Source of the DNA: Gordonibacter urolithinfaciens
GTDB taxonomy: Bacteria > Actinomycetota > Coriobacteriia > Coriobacteriales > Eggerthellaceae
Reading direction: 5' to 3'
Assembly: GCF_900199375.1 (NCBI RefSeq)
Contig: NZ_LT900217.1
Location: 1,984,001 to 2,048,000 of the forward strand
DNA: 64,000 nucleotides
The stretch's first letter is position 1. Each line of letters opens with the position of its first letter. Of this stretch, positions 41,510 to 50,717 are shown piece by piece. The notes beneath the pieces were generated by a model. It searched no databases. It had not been told where the DNA came from and was given only the letters and a program-made list of their open reading frames with translations. Both the position numbers and the translations under genes were made by a program.

Positions 41510-41998
41510 CTACGCCTCCTCGTCGGCCGTGCGAGCGTCGCGCTTCGCCATCAAGCGCGATACGAGCATCACCGTGTACGCTGTTGCCAGAAACACGAGC
41601 ACCGTGGTCACCACGCAGACGAGCGCGAACTTCGCCGCATTGCCCTCCAGCAGCGACACGCACCCTAAGATGGCCACACCGGCGGGGATGAAGAACAGCG
41701 ACATGTTGTCCAGCAGGCAGTCGCAGGCATCGCCCACGTGCCGTGCTTTCAGCAGGCCCGTCCCCAGAAGCACGAGCAAGAGCACCATGCCCACGATGTT
41801 GCCCGGCAGGTGGATGGGGAGCGCCGACGCGAGCGCGCAACCGGCGGCGTACACAGCCACCACGACGGCGAGCTGCGCCGCGAACCGTGCGCCCCGCTTG
41901 CCGGCGCGCCCGGCCCTCGCGCGCCACGAGGCATCGTTGGGAGAGGGTGCGCAAGCGCACCCGGAGACGCCCGATACGGCGTCGTTCAGCTGTTCCAT
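41510..41998 (-). CDS. lrgA: LrgA/CidA-family membrane protein
   Basis: 162 aa with a ~35-residue polar, basic N-terminus, then four membrane segments. Conserved signs: ASALPIHLPGNIVGMVLLLV and LLDNMSLFFIPAGVAILG, typical of LrgA. Partner of the LrgB encoded immediately downstream. A 188-bp upstream gap (41999-42186) contains an AT-rich stretch (AAAAATATATG) but no gene. Confidence 0.92.
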   Translation of the reverse strand: MEQLNDAVSGVSGCACAPSPNDASWRARAGRAGKRGARFAAQLAVVVAVYAAGCALASALPIHLPGNIVGMVLLLVLLGTGLLKARHVGDACDCLLDNMSLFFIPAGVAILGCVSLLEGNAAKFALVCVVTTVLVFLATAYTVMLVSRLMAKRDARTADEEA

Positions 41999-42186
41999 GA
42001 CACGGATTCCTCACCAGTAGGCGGGTTGCATGCGGCGCCCCGCCCCGCATGTCCCGCTCGTTTTTCCGTGCTTATTGTACGGCTGCGCAAAAATATATGC
42101 GCGGCAGGCGCCCAGAATCCACGTAAAACGAAAGCGACACCGCCGAAACCCGGCGATGCCGCACGCGATCCGATGGCGTTCCTGCG

Positions 42187-42555
42187 CTAGTCCTTGCCAA
42201 CCAACGCATTCACCAGGGCCGATACGATGCTGATAACGATGGAGGCCACGAACGCGCTGCCGAACGAGTCGATAACGAGCCCCACCTGGAAGATCCCGTT
42301 CGCCAGCCATGCGGCGATGTAGAGCATGAGCGTGTTCACCACGAGGTAGAAGATGCCGAGCGTGATCACGCTGATGGGCAAGCTCAGCACCTGCATGATG
42401 GGCTTGATGCTGATGTTGACGAGCGACAGGATCAGGCCGAAGATGGCGATGCCCACCCAAGCGTCCGTGCCGCCGAGGATCTCCATGCCCGGAACGAGCC
42501 ACACGGCCACGCCCACGGCGACGGCGGTGACGAGCCAGCGGATGATGAAGTTCAT
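42187..42555 (-). CDS. phage holin family 4-type small membrane protein (PF04020-like)
   Basis: 122 aa from the ATG at 42555 (site AAGAGGA). Four membrane segments: RWLVTAVAVGVAVWLVPG, AIFGLILSLVNISIKPIMQV, ISVITLGIFYLVVNTLMLYI and SIVISIVSALVNALVG. This is the pattern of the YvlD/DUF360 'phage holin family 4' membrane proteins, which in most genomes are chromosomal and not part of a phage. No phage genes are near. Its function is unknown. Confidence 0.85.
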   Translation of the reverse strand: MNFIIRWLVTAVAVGVAVWLVPGMEILGGTDAWVGIAIFGLILSLVNISIKPIMQVLSLPISVITLGIFYLVVNTLMLYIAAWLANGIFQVGLVIDSFGSAFVASIVISIVSALVNALVGKD

Positions 42556-42603
42556 GGCGGGTCCTCTTTCTTGATGGTTGCATACGGATTGCACTATAGG
42601 CGC

Positions 42604-42652
42604 GAAAAACGAAGCCGCGCGAAACAGTGGGGAAACCGTTACGCGCGGCTTC
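42604..42652 (-). terminator. intrinsic terminator of the DDAH-family gene
   Basis: On the minus strand, an 11-bp stem (42611-42621 with 42642-42652; arm GAAGCCGCGCG) is followed by GTTTTTCGCG. It lies 42 bp past the stop of the 42694-43470 gene. Confidence 0.8.
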
Positions 42653-42693
42653 TTGGGGACGTCCTCGACCGCCGCCCTGGATTCCCTGCGGGG

Positions 42694-43470
42694 TTAGAAG
42701 CGCAGGCTCAGGCAGCTCAAGCCCCCGTCGAGCTTGCGGTACTCGCTCGTGTCCACGGTGATGGTCTCGTAGCCGGCGTCTTGCACGGCCTTCAACACGG
42801 TGGGGTAGCCCTCGGGCACTATGACGGTGCCGTTAACCCAGATGCAGTTGGCGGCATAGGCCTCGTCCTCGGGGATCTCGATGCGGTGGTACTGCTCGAA
42901 GTCCGGCTTGGTCACGAACTCGCCGGACACCAGCATGTTGCCGTCCTCCAGGTAGTTCACGCCGGTCTTCAGGTGCAGCACGTGCTCCAGCGGCACCTCG
43001 GAGCCCTCGAGGCCCCAGCCCTCCAGGATCTCGAAGAACTGGCGTATGCCCTCCTCGTTCGTGCGGGCGGAGCGCCCCACGTAGAAGTGGTCGCCCACCA
43101 TCATCACGTCGCCGCCGTCGAGCGTGCCGGGGCTTTCGATGTGCTTCACGCGGCTGTCGTCGAAGAACTGGCGCACGGCGGGCTCTATCTCGTCCTTCTC
43201 GCCGTTGCGGCTGGCCGCGCCTGGGTTCGTGATGATGGCGCCGCAGCGCGTGATGACGGCCGGGTCCTCCACGAAGCAGGAGTCGGGGAACTGCTCGAGC
43301 GCAGGCAGCACCGTCACTTCCACGCCGCAGTCCTTCAGGGCCGCGATGTAGTCGTCATGCTGCTTGCATGCCAGCTCGTAGTCCGGCTTGCCCAGCTCGG
43401 GTGCCGACGTGATGCCCTCCACCATGCTCTTGGCCGGGCGGCGGACGATAACGTTGGTGAACTTGGTCAT
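42694..43470 (-). CDS. dimethylarginine dimethylaminohydrolase (DDAH)-family hydrolase
   Basis: 258 aa, of normal length for DDAH. Guanidino-group hydrolase fold with DSCFVEDPAV, the TLDGGDVM loop, the catalytic His region VLHLKTGVNYL and the catalytic Cys near the end in GGLSCLSLRF. DDAH enzymes release citrulline from methylated arginines; related enzymes act on arginine or agmatine, so the exact substrate is open. It has its own terminator and shares a 90-bp divergent promoter region (TATACTATAGT) with the methyltransferase gene. Confidence 0.9.
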   Translation of the reverse strand: MTKFTNVIVRRPAKSMVEGITSAPELGKPDYELACKQHDDYIAALKDCGVEVTVLPALEQFPDSCFVEDPAVITRCGAIITNPGAASRNGEKDEIEPAVRQFFDDSRVKHIESPGTLDGGDVMMVGDHFYVGRSARTNEEGIRQFFEILEGWGLEGSEVPLEHVLHLKTGVNYLEDGNMLVSGEFVTKPDFEQYHRIEIPEDEAYAANCIWVNGTVIVPEGYPTVLKAVQDAGYETITVDTSEYRKLDGGLSCLSLRF

Positions 43471-43560
43471 GTGTGCTCCTTCAGTTGCGCGGTACGGGTA
43501 CGCGTTTCGATGCGTATACTATAGTGTAGCTTTCCGCGATGACGATAGACGGGTTCGAAA

Positions 43561-44901
43561 ATGACGAAACGGTTGCAAGACGCGCACGCCCTCCACGGTC
43601 CCGACCGCCCTCGGAAGGGCTCCGAGGGCGCCGGCGCAGGGACGCCCGTCTGCCCCCATGCCCAAACGTGCGGCGCCTGCCAGCACGTGAACGAGCCCTA
43701 TGCGGCCCAGCTCGCGCGCAAGGATGCGCGCGTGGCCGAGCTGTTCGGCGGCTTCGAGGGCGCCGAGCTGCGGCCTATCTTGGGCATGGACGACCCGTTC
43801 CGCTACCGCAACAAGGTGGTCTCGCCGTATGCGCCGGGCAAGAAGCTGCCGGGTGCCGCGCCGGGTGGAAGGGCCGAGAAGGGCAAGGGCTCGCGCGGCG
43901 ACCGTGCCCGCGAGGCGCGCGGCCGCCGCACGGCGGGCCGGGCGCGCCATGAGATACTCTGCGGCATGTACGCCGCCCACTCCCACCGCATCGTGCCGAC
44001 CGATGGGTGCCTCGTGGAGAACGAGCAGGCCAAGCAGATTATCCTGGCCATCCGTTCCCTCATGCCCCGCTTCGGCATCGAGCCCTACCGCGAGGATGCG
44101 CACAGCGGCTTTCTGCGCCACGCCGTGGTGCGCGTGGGGCATACGAGCGGCGAGATGCTGGTGACGCTGGTGACGAACGGCCGGGAGTTCCCCGGCTCGC
44201 GCGCGTTCTGCCGCGAGCTGGTTAAGCGCTGCGCCGGCATCACCACCATCGTGCAGAACGTGAACGAGCGCCAGACGAACGTGATCCTGGGCGAGCGCGA
44301 GCAGGTGCTGTACGGGCCCGGGTTCATCCTGGACCAGCTGTGCGGCTTGAGCTTCCGTATCTCGTCGCAGTCGTTCTACCAGGTGAACGCCGTGCAGACC
44401 GAGGTGCTGTACCGGCAGGCCGTGGAGTTGGCGCACCTTGCCGGCGCCGAGCGCGTGGTGGACGCGTACTGCGGCACGGGCACCATCGGCCTCGTGGCCG
44501 CCAAGCACGGGGCGGCTCGGGTGGTGGGCGTGGACTCCGTGGCTTCGGCCATCCGCGACGCGCGCGAGAACGCGCGGCACAACGGCGTGGAGAACGCCCG
44601 GTTCGTCGTGGGCGACGCGGGCGCTTTCATGCGCGAAGCCGCCGCCGATGGCGAGCAAGTGGACGTGGTGCTCATGGATCCGCCGCGCGCGGGCTCGAGC
44701 GAGGAGTTCCTGGAATCGTTGGCTGGGTGCGCGCCCGCGCGCGTGGTGTACATCTCCTGCAACCCGGAGACGCAGGCGCGCGACGTGCGGCAGCTGGAGC
44801 GCCGCGGCTACCGCCTGCGCACGCTGCAGCCGGTGGACATGTTCCCCCACACGGACCACATCGAGACGATCGCGCTGCTGGAGCGCGAAGGAGGGCGATA
44901 G
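43561..44901 (+). CDS. RumA/RlmCD-like 23S rRNA (uracil-5-)-methyltransferase
   Basis: 446 aa. The N-terminal Cys cluster CPHAQTCGACQH with a later Cys suggests a [4Fe-4S] site; the SAM-dependent domain has DAYCGTGTIGLVAAK, LMDPPRAGSSEEF and the catalytic Cys in VVYISCNPETQARDV. No clear TRAM domain precedes the Cys cluster, and a basic, Gly/Arg-rich insert (RGDRAREARGRRTAGRAR) sits near residue 120. It methylates uracil C5 in 23S rRNA or possibly tRNA. It starts at an ATG with little Shine-Dalgarno; the TATAGT -10 is at 43520-43525. Its stop is 1 bp before the next ATG. Confidence 0.88.
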   Translation: MTKRLQDAHALHGPDRPRKGSEGAGAGTPVCPHAQTCGACQHVNEPYAAQLARKDARVAELFGGFEGAELRPILGMDDPFRYRNKVVSPYAPGKKLPGAAPGGRAEKGKGSRGDRAREARGRRTAGRARHEILCGMYAAHSHRIVPTDGCLVENEQAKQIILAIRSLMPRFGIEPYREDAHSGFLRHAVVRVGHTSGEMLVTLVTNGREFPGSRAFCRELVKRCAGITTIVQNVNERQTNVILGEREQVLYGPGFILDQLCGLSFRISSQSFYQVNAVQTEVLYRQAVELAHLAGAERVVDAYCGTGTIGLVAAKHGAARVVGVDSVASAIRDARENARHNGVENARFVVGDAGAFMREAAADGEQVDVVLMDPPRAGSSEEFLESLAGCAPARVVYISCNPETQARDVRQLERRGYRLRTLQPVDMFPHTDHIETIALLEREGGR

Positions 44902-44902
44902 C

Positions 44903-47518
44903 ATGGACGAGCAGGCGAAGGCGGGCGGTTGGGACGGGGCGTCCGCGGGCGCCGGGCGCGCAGGCGGGGAAAGGGCCGACGCCTACCGGTTCGCGCTCGA
45001 CACGATCCTCGACGGCATGCGCGCCAACGTGTACGTCACCGACCCCGCCACCGACAAGATCCTCTACATGAACCGCTACATGAGGGAGGACTACGGGCTG
45101 GACCGGCCCGAGGGCACGCTGTGCTGGCAGACGCTGCAGCGCAACCTGGACCGCCGCTGCCCGTTCTGCCCGGTGGACAAGCTCGAGGCCGCCGAGCCTG
45201 GCCGTTTGGTGGAATGGGAGGAGACGAGCTCGAAAACCGGCCGCGTGTACCGCAACTGCGACAGCCTCATCCGCTGGTTCGACGGCTCGCTCGTGCACCT
45301 GCAGCAGTCCGTGGACATCACCGACGTGAAGACGGCCAGTATCGACGAGCTTACCGAGCTGCTCACGCGGCGCGTCGGCAAGGGCCGCCTGCAGGCGCGC
45401 ATGGACCGCGAGCGCGACGAGGGCGACGTGTTCAGCGTGTGCCTGTTCGACATCAACCGTCTTAAGGAGATCAACGACCGGTTCGGACATGCCGAGGGCG
45501 ACGTGGTGCTGCGGGCTGCGGCCGACGCGGCGCGCAGCCAGCTCTCGGGCGAAGAGTTCGCCTTCCGCCTCTCGGGCGACGAGTTCGTCTGCGTGGTGGA
45601 GGGCGATGCCGCCGAGGCGCGCGGCAAGATGGAGCGTGCCGACGACCTGCTCTCGGGCCGCGTGAAGGGCGATCTAAGGGAGACGGGCTTCTGCTTCGGC
45701 ATCGTGGAGGTGCAGGGGAGCGACGTCGCCGAGGTCAACGAGGTGCTCACCATGGCCGACGAGCGCATGTACGAGCAGAAGCGCCGCCTGCACATCGGGC
45801 GCAGCGAGGCGCGTGCGCAGGAGGCGCTGGAGCGCAACAGCGTCCTGACCGACGAGGACGTGGGCGCGTTCGCGTTCGATGTGGACTTGCTGTACGACGC
45901 CCTGGTGGACAGCACCGACGACTACCTCTACGTATGCAACATGAAGACGGGCGTGTTCCGCTACCCGCAGGCCATGGTGGAGGAGTTCGGCCTGCCGGCG
46001 CAGGTGGTGGCCGATGCGGCGGCCGTATGGGGCTCGCACGTGCATCCCGATGACCGCCAGGCATTCCTCGAGTCCAACCAGGACATCGTCGACGGGCGCA
46101 CGACGCGGCACTGCGTGGAGTACCGGGCCCTCAACCGTGCGGGCGAGTACGTGTGGCTGCGCTGCCGCGGCATGCTCATGCACGACGGCGACGGCGAGCC
46201 CAGCCTGTTCGCGGGCTTCATCACCAACCTGGAGAAGAAGAACAAGGTGGACCACCTCACCGGGCTGTTCAACAAATTCGAATTCGAGGACGTGGTGCGC
46301 CGCGCCTTGGAGGCGCGCCCTGACGAGCGGCTGGGCCTCATGGTGCTGGGGATCGACGATTTGCGCCACATCAACGACCGTTACGACCGCGGCTTCGGCG
46401 ACGACGTCATCCGCATCATCGCGCATCGCATCCAGAGCGCGCTCGTAGGGCGTGCGTATGTGTACCGCTTGGACGGCGACGAGTTCGCGGTTGTGGCGCG
46501 CGGCGACGACGCCGCCACGCTGCCCGACGTGTACCAGGCGCTGCACCAGTCCTTCCGCCGCCAGCAGACGCACGAGGGCAAGAAGTTCTACTGCACGCTC
46601 TCGGCCGGCTGCGCCCAGTACCCGGCGGATGCGGAAACCTACGAGGACCTGGTGAAGTTCGCGAACTACGCGTTGGAGTACGCCAAGGCGCACGGCAAGA
46701 AGCGCCGCGTGCCGTTCTCGCCCAGCATCCTGGCGGAGCGCTCGCGCACGCTGGAGCTGGTGGAGCGCCTGCGCGACAGCATCGAGCACGATTTCGAGGG
46801 CTTCCGGCTGGTGTTCCAACCGCAGGTAAACGCCGCGGACGGGCGCGTGATCGGCGCCGAGGCGCTGGCACGCTGGAGTTGCGACGCCTGCGGGGAGGTG
46901 CCGCCGTTGGAGTTCATCCCGCTGCTGGAGGAGAGCGGCCTCATCGTGCCGTTCGGCGCCTGGGTGCTGCGCCGCGCCATGGAGACGGCCGCGCGGTGGC
47001 GCGCCTGGAACCCCGACTTCGTCATGAGCGTGAACCTGTCGTACCGCCAGCTCGACGAGGCCAAGCTCGTGCCGAGCATCGCCGAGGCGCTGGCGACCAC
47101 GGGCCTGCCGCCGGCGAACCTGGTGGTGGAGATGACCGAGAGCTGCTTCGCCAGCAGCAGCGAGGCGGCTCAGAAGCTGTTCGCCGGCGTGCGGGCGCTG
47201 GGCGTGCGCATCGCCATGGACGACTTCGGCACGGGCTATGCGGCGCTGGGCATGCTGAAGCAGTCGCCGGCCGACATCGTGAAGATCGACCGCACGTTCG
47301 TGCGCGACATCCGCGACAGCACGTTCGACGCCACGTTCATCCGGTTCGTGGTGGAGCTGTGCCATGACGTGGGCATCCGCGTGTGCCTGGAGGGCGTGGA
47401 GGTGCCGGAGGAGTACGAGGCCGTGAGCGGCATGGGCCTGGACAGCATCCAGGGCTTCCTGTTCGGCCGTCCCTGCCCTCCGGACGAGTTCGAGCGGAAG
47501 TTCCTGGGGAAGGAGTAG
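44903..47518 (+). CDS. PAS-GGDEF-PAS-GGDEF-EAL signalling protein
   Basis: 871 aa from the ATG at 44903 (site GAAGGAGGG). Domain order: PAS-like sensor (~30-150, with a CPFCPVD cluster), GGDEF-like domain with RLSGDEF, a second PAS (~320-440), a second GGDEF-like domain with RLDGDEF, and an EAL domain (GAEALARW, NLSYRQL, EMTES, DDFGTGYAALGML, VKIDRTF). All parts look cytoplasmic; no membrane segment is seen. EAL domains hydrolyse c-di-GMP and the catalytic residues look intact. The first GGDEF site (SGDEF) could be active; DGDEF in the second is unusual. Two tandem GGDEF modules in one protein are not common. Confidence 0.9.
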   Translation: MDEQAKAGGWDGASAGAGRAGGERADAYRFALDTILDGMRANVYVTDPATDKILYMNRYMREDYGLDRPEGTLCWQTLQRNLDRRCPFCPVDKLEAAEPGRLVEWEETSSKTGRVYRNCDSLIRWFDGSLVHLQQSVDITDVKTASIDELTELLTRRVGKGRLQARMDRERDEGDVFSVCLFDINRLKEINDRFGHAEGDVVLRAAADAARSQLSGEEFAFRLSGDEFVCVVEGDAAEARGKMERADDLLSGRVKGDLRETGFCFGIVEVQGSDVAEVNEVLTMADERMYEQKRRLHIGRSEARAQEALERNSVLTDEDVGAFAFDVDLLYDALVDSTDDYLYVCNMKTGVFRYPQAMVEEFGLPAQVVADAAAVWGSHVHPDDRQAFLESNQDIVDGRTTRHCVEYRALNRAGEYVWLRCRGMLMHDGDGEPSLFAGFITNLEKKNKVDHLTGLFNKFEFEDVVRRALEARPDERLGLMVLGIDDLRHINDRYDRGFGDDVIRIIAHRIQSALVGRAYVYRLDGDEFAVVARGDDAATLPDVYQALHQSFRRQQTHEGKKFYCTLSAGCAQYPADAETYEDLVKFANYALEYAKAHGKKRRVPFSPSILAERSRTLELVERLRDSIEHDFEGFRLVFQPQVNAADGRVIGAEALARWSCDACGEVPPLEFIPLLEESGLIVPFGAWVLRRAMETAARWRAWNPDFVMSVNLSYRQLDEAKLVPSIAEALATTGLPPANLVVEMTESCFASSSEAAQKLFAGVRALGVRIAMDDFGTGYAALGMLKQSPADIVKIDRTFVRDIRDSTFDATFIRFVVELCHDVGIRVCLEGVEVPEEYEAVSGMGLDSIQGFLFGRPCPPDEFERKFLGKE

Positions 47519-47691
47519 GCTTCGGGCGCGCGAGGGCGCGGCAGACGCCGTTTTGCCGGCGGCGGCCTGCGGGCTCTTTCCCGCAGCAGCGACCGGGCGG
47601 GCGGATCGCGAAGATTCCGTGGCGGCGTCCTTCTTTCCGCGGCCGGCGTGGTACGATTTCCTAAAACCCAGCAAAACACTAGGAGATAGAC

Positions 47692-48630
47692 ATGGCAGAC
47701 CATATTTCAGAGCTCATCGGCGAGACCCCGCTCGTGCTGCTGGACGCGCTCTCGCAGGAGACGGGCCTTCGCGTGCTCGCCAAGTACGAGGCGGCGAACC
47801 CCGGCGCGTCTATCAAGGACCGCGCGGCCCGCTCGATGATCGACCGCGCCGAGGAGCGGGGCGAGATCGCGCCGGGCCGCACGGTGCTCGTGGAGCCCAC
47901 GAGCGGGAACACCGGCGTGGCCGTGGCCATGATCGGCGCCGCGCGCGGCTACGAGGTGGTCATCGCCATGCCCGAGTCCATGAGCCGCGAGCGGCGCGCG
48001 CTCATGGCGGCCTACGGGGCGCGGCTGGAGCTCACGCCGGCGGCGGCGGGCATGGCCGGCGCCGTGGCGCGCGCCGAGGAGATAGCGCGCGAGGTGCCGG
48101 GCGCATGGATCGTCGGCCAGTTCACGAACCCGGACAACCCCCGCGCCCACGAGGAGACCACCGGGCCCGAGATCGTGCGGCAGCTGGGCGGCTTCCCCGA
48201 CTACGTGGTGGCCGGCGTGGGCACCGGCGGCACGCTGTCGGGCGTGGCGCACTACCTGCGCGCGCAGGGCGCTCCCACGAAGTTCTACGCCGTGGAGCCG
48301 GCGGAGAGCCCGCTCGTGTCGCAAGCGCTGGCCGGCGAGGAGCTGGCGCCCGCGTCCCACGGCATTCAGGGCATCGGCGCGAACTTCATCCCCGCCACGC
48401 TCGATTTGGACGCGTTGGACGGCGCGCTGGCAGTCTCGGTCGACGACGCGCTGGCCGCCGCGCGCGACCTGGCGTCCCGCGAGGGCCTGCTCGTGGGCAT
48501 CTCGTCGGGCGCGAACGCCGCCGCCGTGCTGAGGCTCGCGGCCGAGCGCCCTGAGGCGCGCGGCGCGACCGTGGTCACGTTCGCGGTGGATACGGGCGAG
48601 CGCTACCTGTCCACCCCGCTGTTCGCGTAA
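47692..48630 (+). CDS. cysK: cysteine synthase A
   Basis: 312 aa with CTAGGAGAT site and a TACGAT -10 about 35 bp upstream. Motifs: IGETPLVLLDALS, the PLP lysine in NPGASIKDRAA, the substrate loop PTSGNTGVAVAM, and GVGTGGTLSGVAHYL for the phosphate cleft. It makes cysteine from O-acetylserine and sulfide. It heads a plus-strand run with tilS; the 9-bp spacing suggests co-transcription. Intergenic 47519-47691 shows only this promoter. Confidence 0.94.
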   Translation: MADHISELIGETPLVLLDALSQETGLRVLAKYEAANPGASIKDRAARSMIDRAEERGEIAPGRTVLVEPTSGNTGVAVAMIGAARGYEVVIAMPESMSRERRALMAAYGARLELTPAAAGMAGAVARAEEIAREVPGAWIVGQFTNPDNPRAHEETTGPEIVRQLGGFPDYVVAGVGTGGTLSGVAHYLRAQGAPTKFYAVEPAESPLVSQALAGEELAPASHGIQGIGANFIPATLDLDALDGALAVSVDDALAAARDLASREGLLVGISSGANAAAVLRLAAERPEARGATVVTFAVDTGERYLSTPLFA

Positions 48631-48639
48631 GGAGCCCCC

Positions 48640-49758
48640 ATGTCCGCGCCAACCGCCATCGACCGCATGCGGTCCACCCTTGCCGAGCGCGTCCTCGCCG
48701 GTCCGGACACGCCGGCGCTGCTCATGGTGTCGGGCGGGTCGGACTCCACGGCGCTCGCGTACCTGGCCGCCGAGTTGCACGAGGCCGGGGAGCTGGGACC
48801 GCTGGCCATGCTGCACGTGAACCACCGGCTGCGCGGCGAAGCCGCCGATGCCGACGCGCGCTTCGTGGCGCAGCTGGCCAAGCTGCTGGACATCCCTCTG
48901 TTCTCGTGCGAGATCGACATCGCGCGCGAGGCCGAGCTCACGGGCGAGAACGTGGAGGCCGTGGCACGCCGCGAGCGCTACTTGGCGGCGAACGAGGCGC
49001 TGGAGAGCCTGTGCCGCCATGCGGCCGCGCCGCTGGTCGACGGCCGCATCGTCACGGCCCATACGGCCGATGACCGGGTGGAGAGCTTCTACATGCGCTC
49101 CATCGTGGGCACGGGGCCGGGCGGCTTCCGCGCCATGCGGTACCGCAACGGGCCGGTCGTGCGCCCGCTGCTGGATGCGAGCCGGAACGATCTGCGAGCT
49201 TACCTGGTCGAACGGGAGCGGGCGGAAGAGCCGGTGGCCGTGGATGCGGAGGGGAGCCTCTGGCGCGAGGATGCCACGAACGCCCACACGGACCGGTTCC
49301 GCGCCTACGTGCGCCACGAGATCGTGCCCCGGGCCAAGGAGCGCAACCCGCAGCTGCTCGACGTTCTGTGCCGCAGCATGAACCTCATCGCCGACGAGGA
49401 CGACATGCTGGAGGCGCAGGCCGAGGCGCTTGCGAACCGCCATGCGGCGTGGATCGAGCAGTCGGAGGCCCTGGGAATCGACCATGGCGCCGGCTGCGTG
49501 CTGGCCCCCGCGCTGGGCGCCGAGCCGCGCCCGCTGCAGCGCCGCGCCGTCCTGCGCGTGCTGGGCCTCGTGCTGGGCGCCGAGGCGCGCGTGGAGGCGG
49601 CGTCGGTCGAGGCCGTGCTGGCCGCCTACGACGGCGCCGGCGCTCCCCGCGGCGGCTACGTGGCGAACATCCAGGGAGACCTGGCCGTCAGCGCCAACAA
49701 GCGCGGCGTGCGCGTCGAGCCCATGGCCGCGTTCCGCGCACGCCGCAAGCGAGGGTGA
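48640..49758 (+). CDS. tilS: tRNA(Ile)-lysidine synthase
   Basis: 372 aa. The N-type PP-loop SGGSDSTALAYLA at residues ~32-44, then LHVNHRLRGEAADADARFV and the family region VTAHTADDRVESFYMRSIVG (usually HHxDDQ-E). A helical linker and a short C-terminal domain follow. It modifies C34 of tRNA-Ile(CAU) to lysidine, an essential step. Ser in DRVES where most have T/N is a minor variant. It lies nine bases after cysK and upstream of maf. Confidence 0.92.
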   Translation: MSAPTAIDRMRSTLAERVLAGPDTPALLMVSGGSDSTALAYLAAELHEAGELGPLAMLHVNHRLRGEAADADARFVAQLAKLLDIPLFSCEIDIAREAELTGENVEAVARRERYLAANEALESLCRHAAAPLVDGRIVTAHTADDRVESFYMRSIVGTGPGGFRAMRYRNGPVVRPLLDASRNDLRAYLVERERAEEPVAVDAEGSLWREDATNAHTDRFRAYVRHEIVPRAKERNPQLLDVLCRSMNLIADEDDMLEAQAEALANRHAAWIEQSEALGIDHGAGCVLAPALGAEPRPLQRRAVLRVLGLVLGAEARVEAASVEAVLAAYDGAGAPRGGYVANIQGDLAVSANKRGVRVEPMAAFRARRKRG

Positions 49759-49799
49759 CGGAAAGACGGGTTCGCGCCCCTCTGCACCCGGCCTTGCGT

Positions 49800-49813
49800 T
49801 ACAATACCGGGCA
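49800..49813 (+). promoter_or_regulatory. -10 box placed for a leaderless maf mRNA
   Basis: TACAAT at 49800-49805 is followed by exactly 7 nt and the ATG of maf. No Shine-Dalgarno precedes that ATG. The geometry is the same as at the histidine kinase gene (24886-24899). Confidence 0.5.
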
Positions 49814-50502
49814 TGGATAACGAACAGAACACCCACGAGGCGGCCGCGTGCGGCGCGGAGGCCGCCGCTTCCGGCGGGGAGCCCGTCCCCGACATCATCC
49901 TGGCCAGCGGCTCGCCGCGGCGCAAGCAGCTGTTGGAGGACGCCGGCATCGCGTTCTCCGTGCGCGTGTCCGAGGTCGACGAGACCTTGGAGCCCGACCT
50001 TTTGGCCGACCCGCCCGAGGCGGCGAAGAAGCTGGCCGAGCGCAAGGCCGGCGCCGTGGTGCAGGAGGTGCTGTCGGAGAACTACCTGGGCATGGCGGCC
50101 GTGCTGGGAGCCGACACCATGGTCGTGCTCGACGGCGAGATATTCGGAAAGCCCGTAAGCCTCTCGGATGCCAAGCGCATGCTGCGCCGCCTGTCCGGGC
50201 GCACCCACGAGGTGATCACGGCCGTGTCGCTGTGGATGGTGGCCGCTCCTGCGATCGAGGACATCTCCGTGGGCTTCCGCACGTTCGTCGACCGTTCCGC
50301 CGTCACGTTCCGCTGCCTCACCGACGAGGAGATCGCCGACTACCTGCGGAAGGGCGAGTCGTTCGACAAGGCGGGCGCCTACGCCGTGCAAGGGGAGGGG
50401 GCGAGCCTCGTAGAGCGCGTCGACGGCTCCTTGGACTCGGTTATCGGCCTGCCCGTCGGCCGCCTGCTGGACGAGTTCCCGGACCTGTTCGCCGCGCGCT
50501 GA
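49813..50502 (+). CDS. maf: Maf-family nucleotide pyrophosphatase
   Basis: 229 aa. After a ~27-residue polar N-terminus comes ILASGSPRRKQLLEDAGIAF, the Maf signature, then VSEVDETL, LGADTMVVLDGEIF-GKP and SGRTHEVITAVSL. The end FDKAGAYAVQGEGASLVERV carries the usual metal/substrate residues. Maf proteins hydrolyse modified nucleoside triphosphates and are linked to cell division. The start is supported by the -10 spacing rather than by a ribosome site. Confidence 0.93.
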   Translation: MDNEQNTHEAAACGAEAAASGGEPVPDIILASGSPRRKQLLEDAGIAFSVRVSEVDETLEPDLLADPPEAAKKLAERKAGAVVQEVLSENYLGMAAVLGADTMVVLDGEIFGKPVSLSDAKRMLRRLSGRTHEVITAVSLWMVAAPAIEDISVGFRTFVDRSAVTFRCLTDEEIADYLRKGESFDKAGAYAVQGEGASLVERVDGSLDSVIGLPVGRLLDEFPDLFAAR

Positions 50503-50717
50503 CGGCTGGCTGACGAAAACGAAACCCCTTGTTTTTTCAACCTATACGCCCTGTTCCCGCGGCGAAATGTAAAAATCGTGGCCCTTGGCCCGGCGTTACC
50601 GTCTCGTCTCCTTTTATGAAGAACGCAATGGTACACTAACCGAATCTCAAGGTAAGCGTGACGCCTCCGCTCACGTATCGCGCTTCGGCGCGGAGCGAGG
50701 AACGGCAGAGCGCGGAT

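Noticed and set aside
42187-42555. Phage holin as evidence of a prophage
   Set aside because: Holin family 4-type proteins are common chromosomal membrane proteins, and no capsid, tail, integrase or terminase gene is present in the window.
47707-50391. 894-aa minus-strand open frame
   Set aside because: Lies antisense to cysK, tilS and maf, which are certain genes; no recognisable motif.
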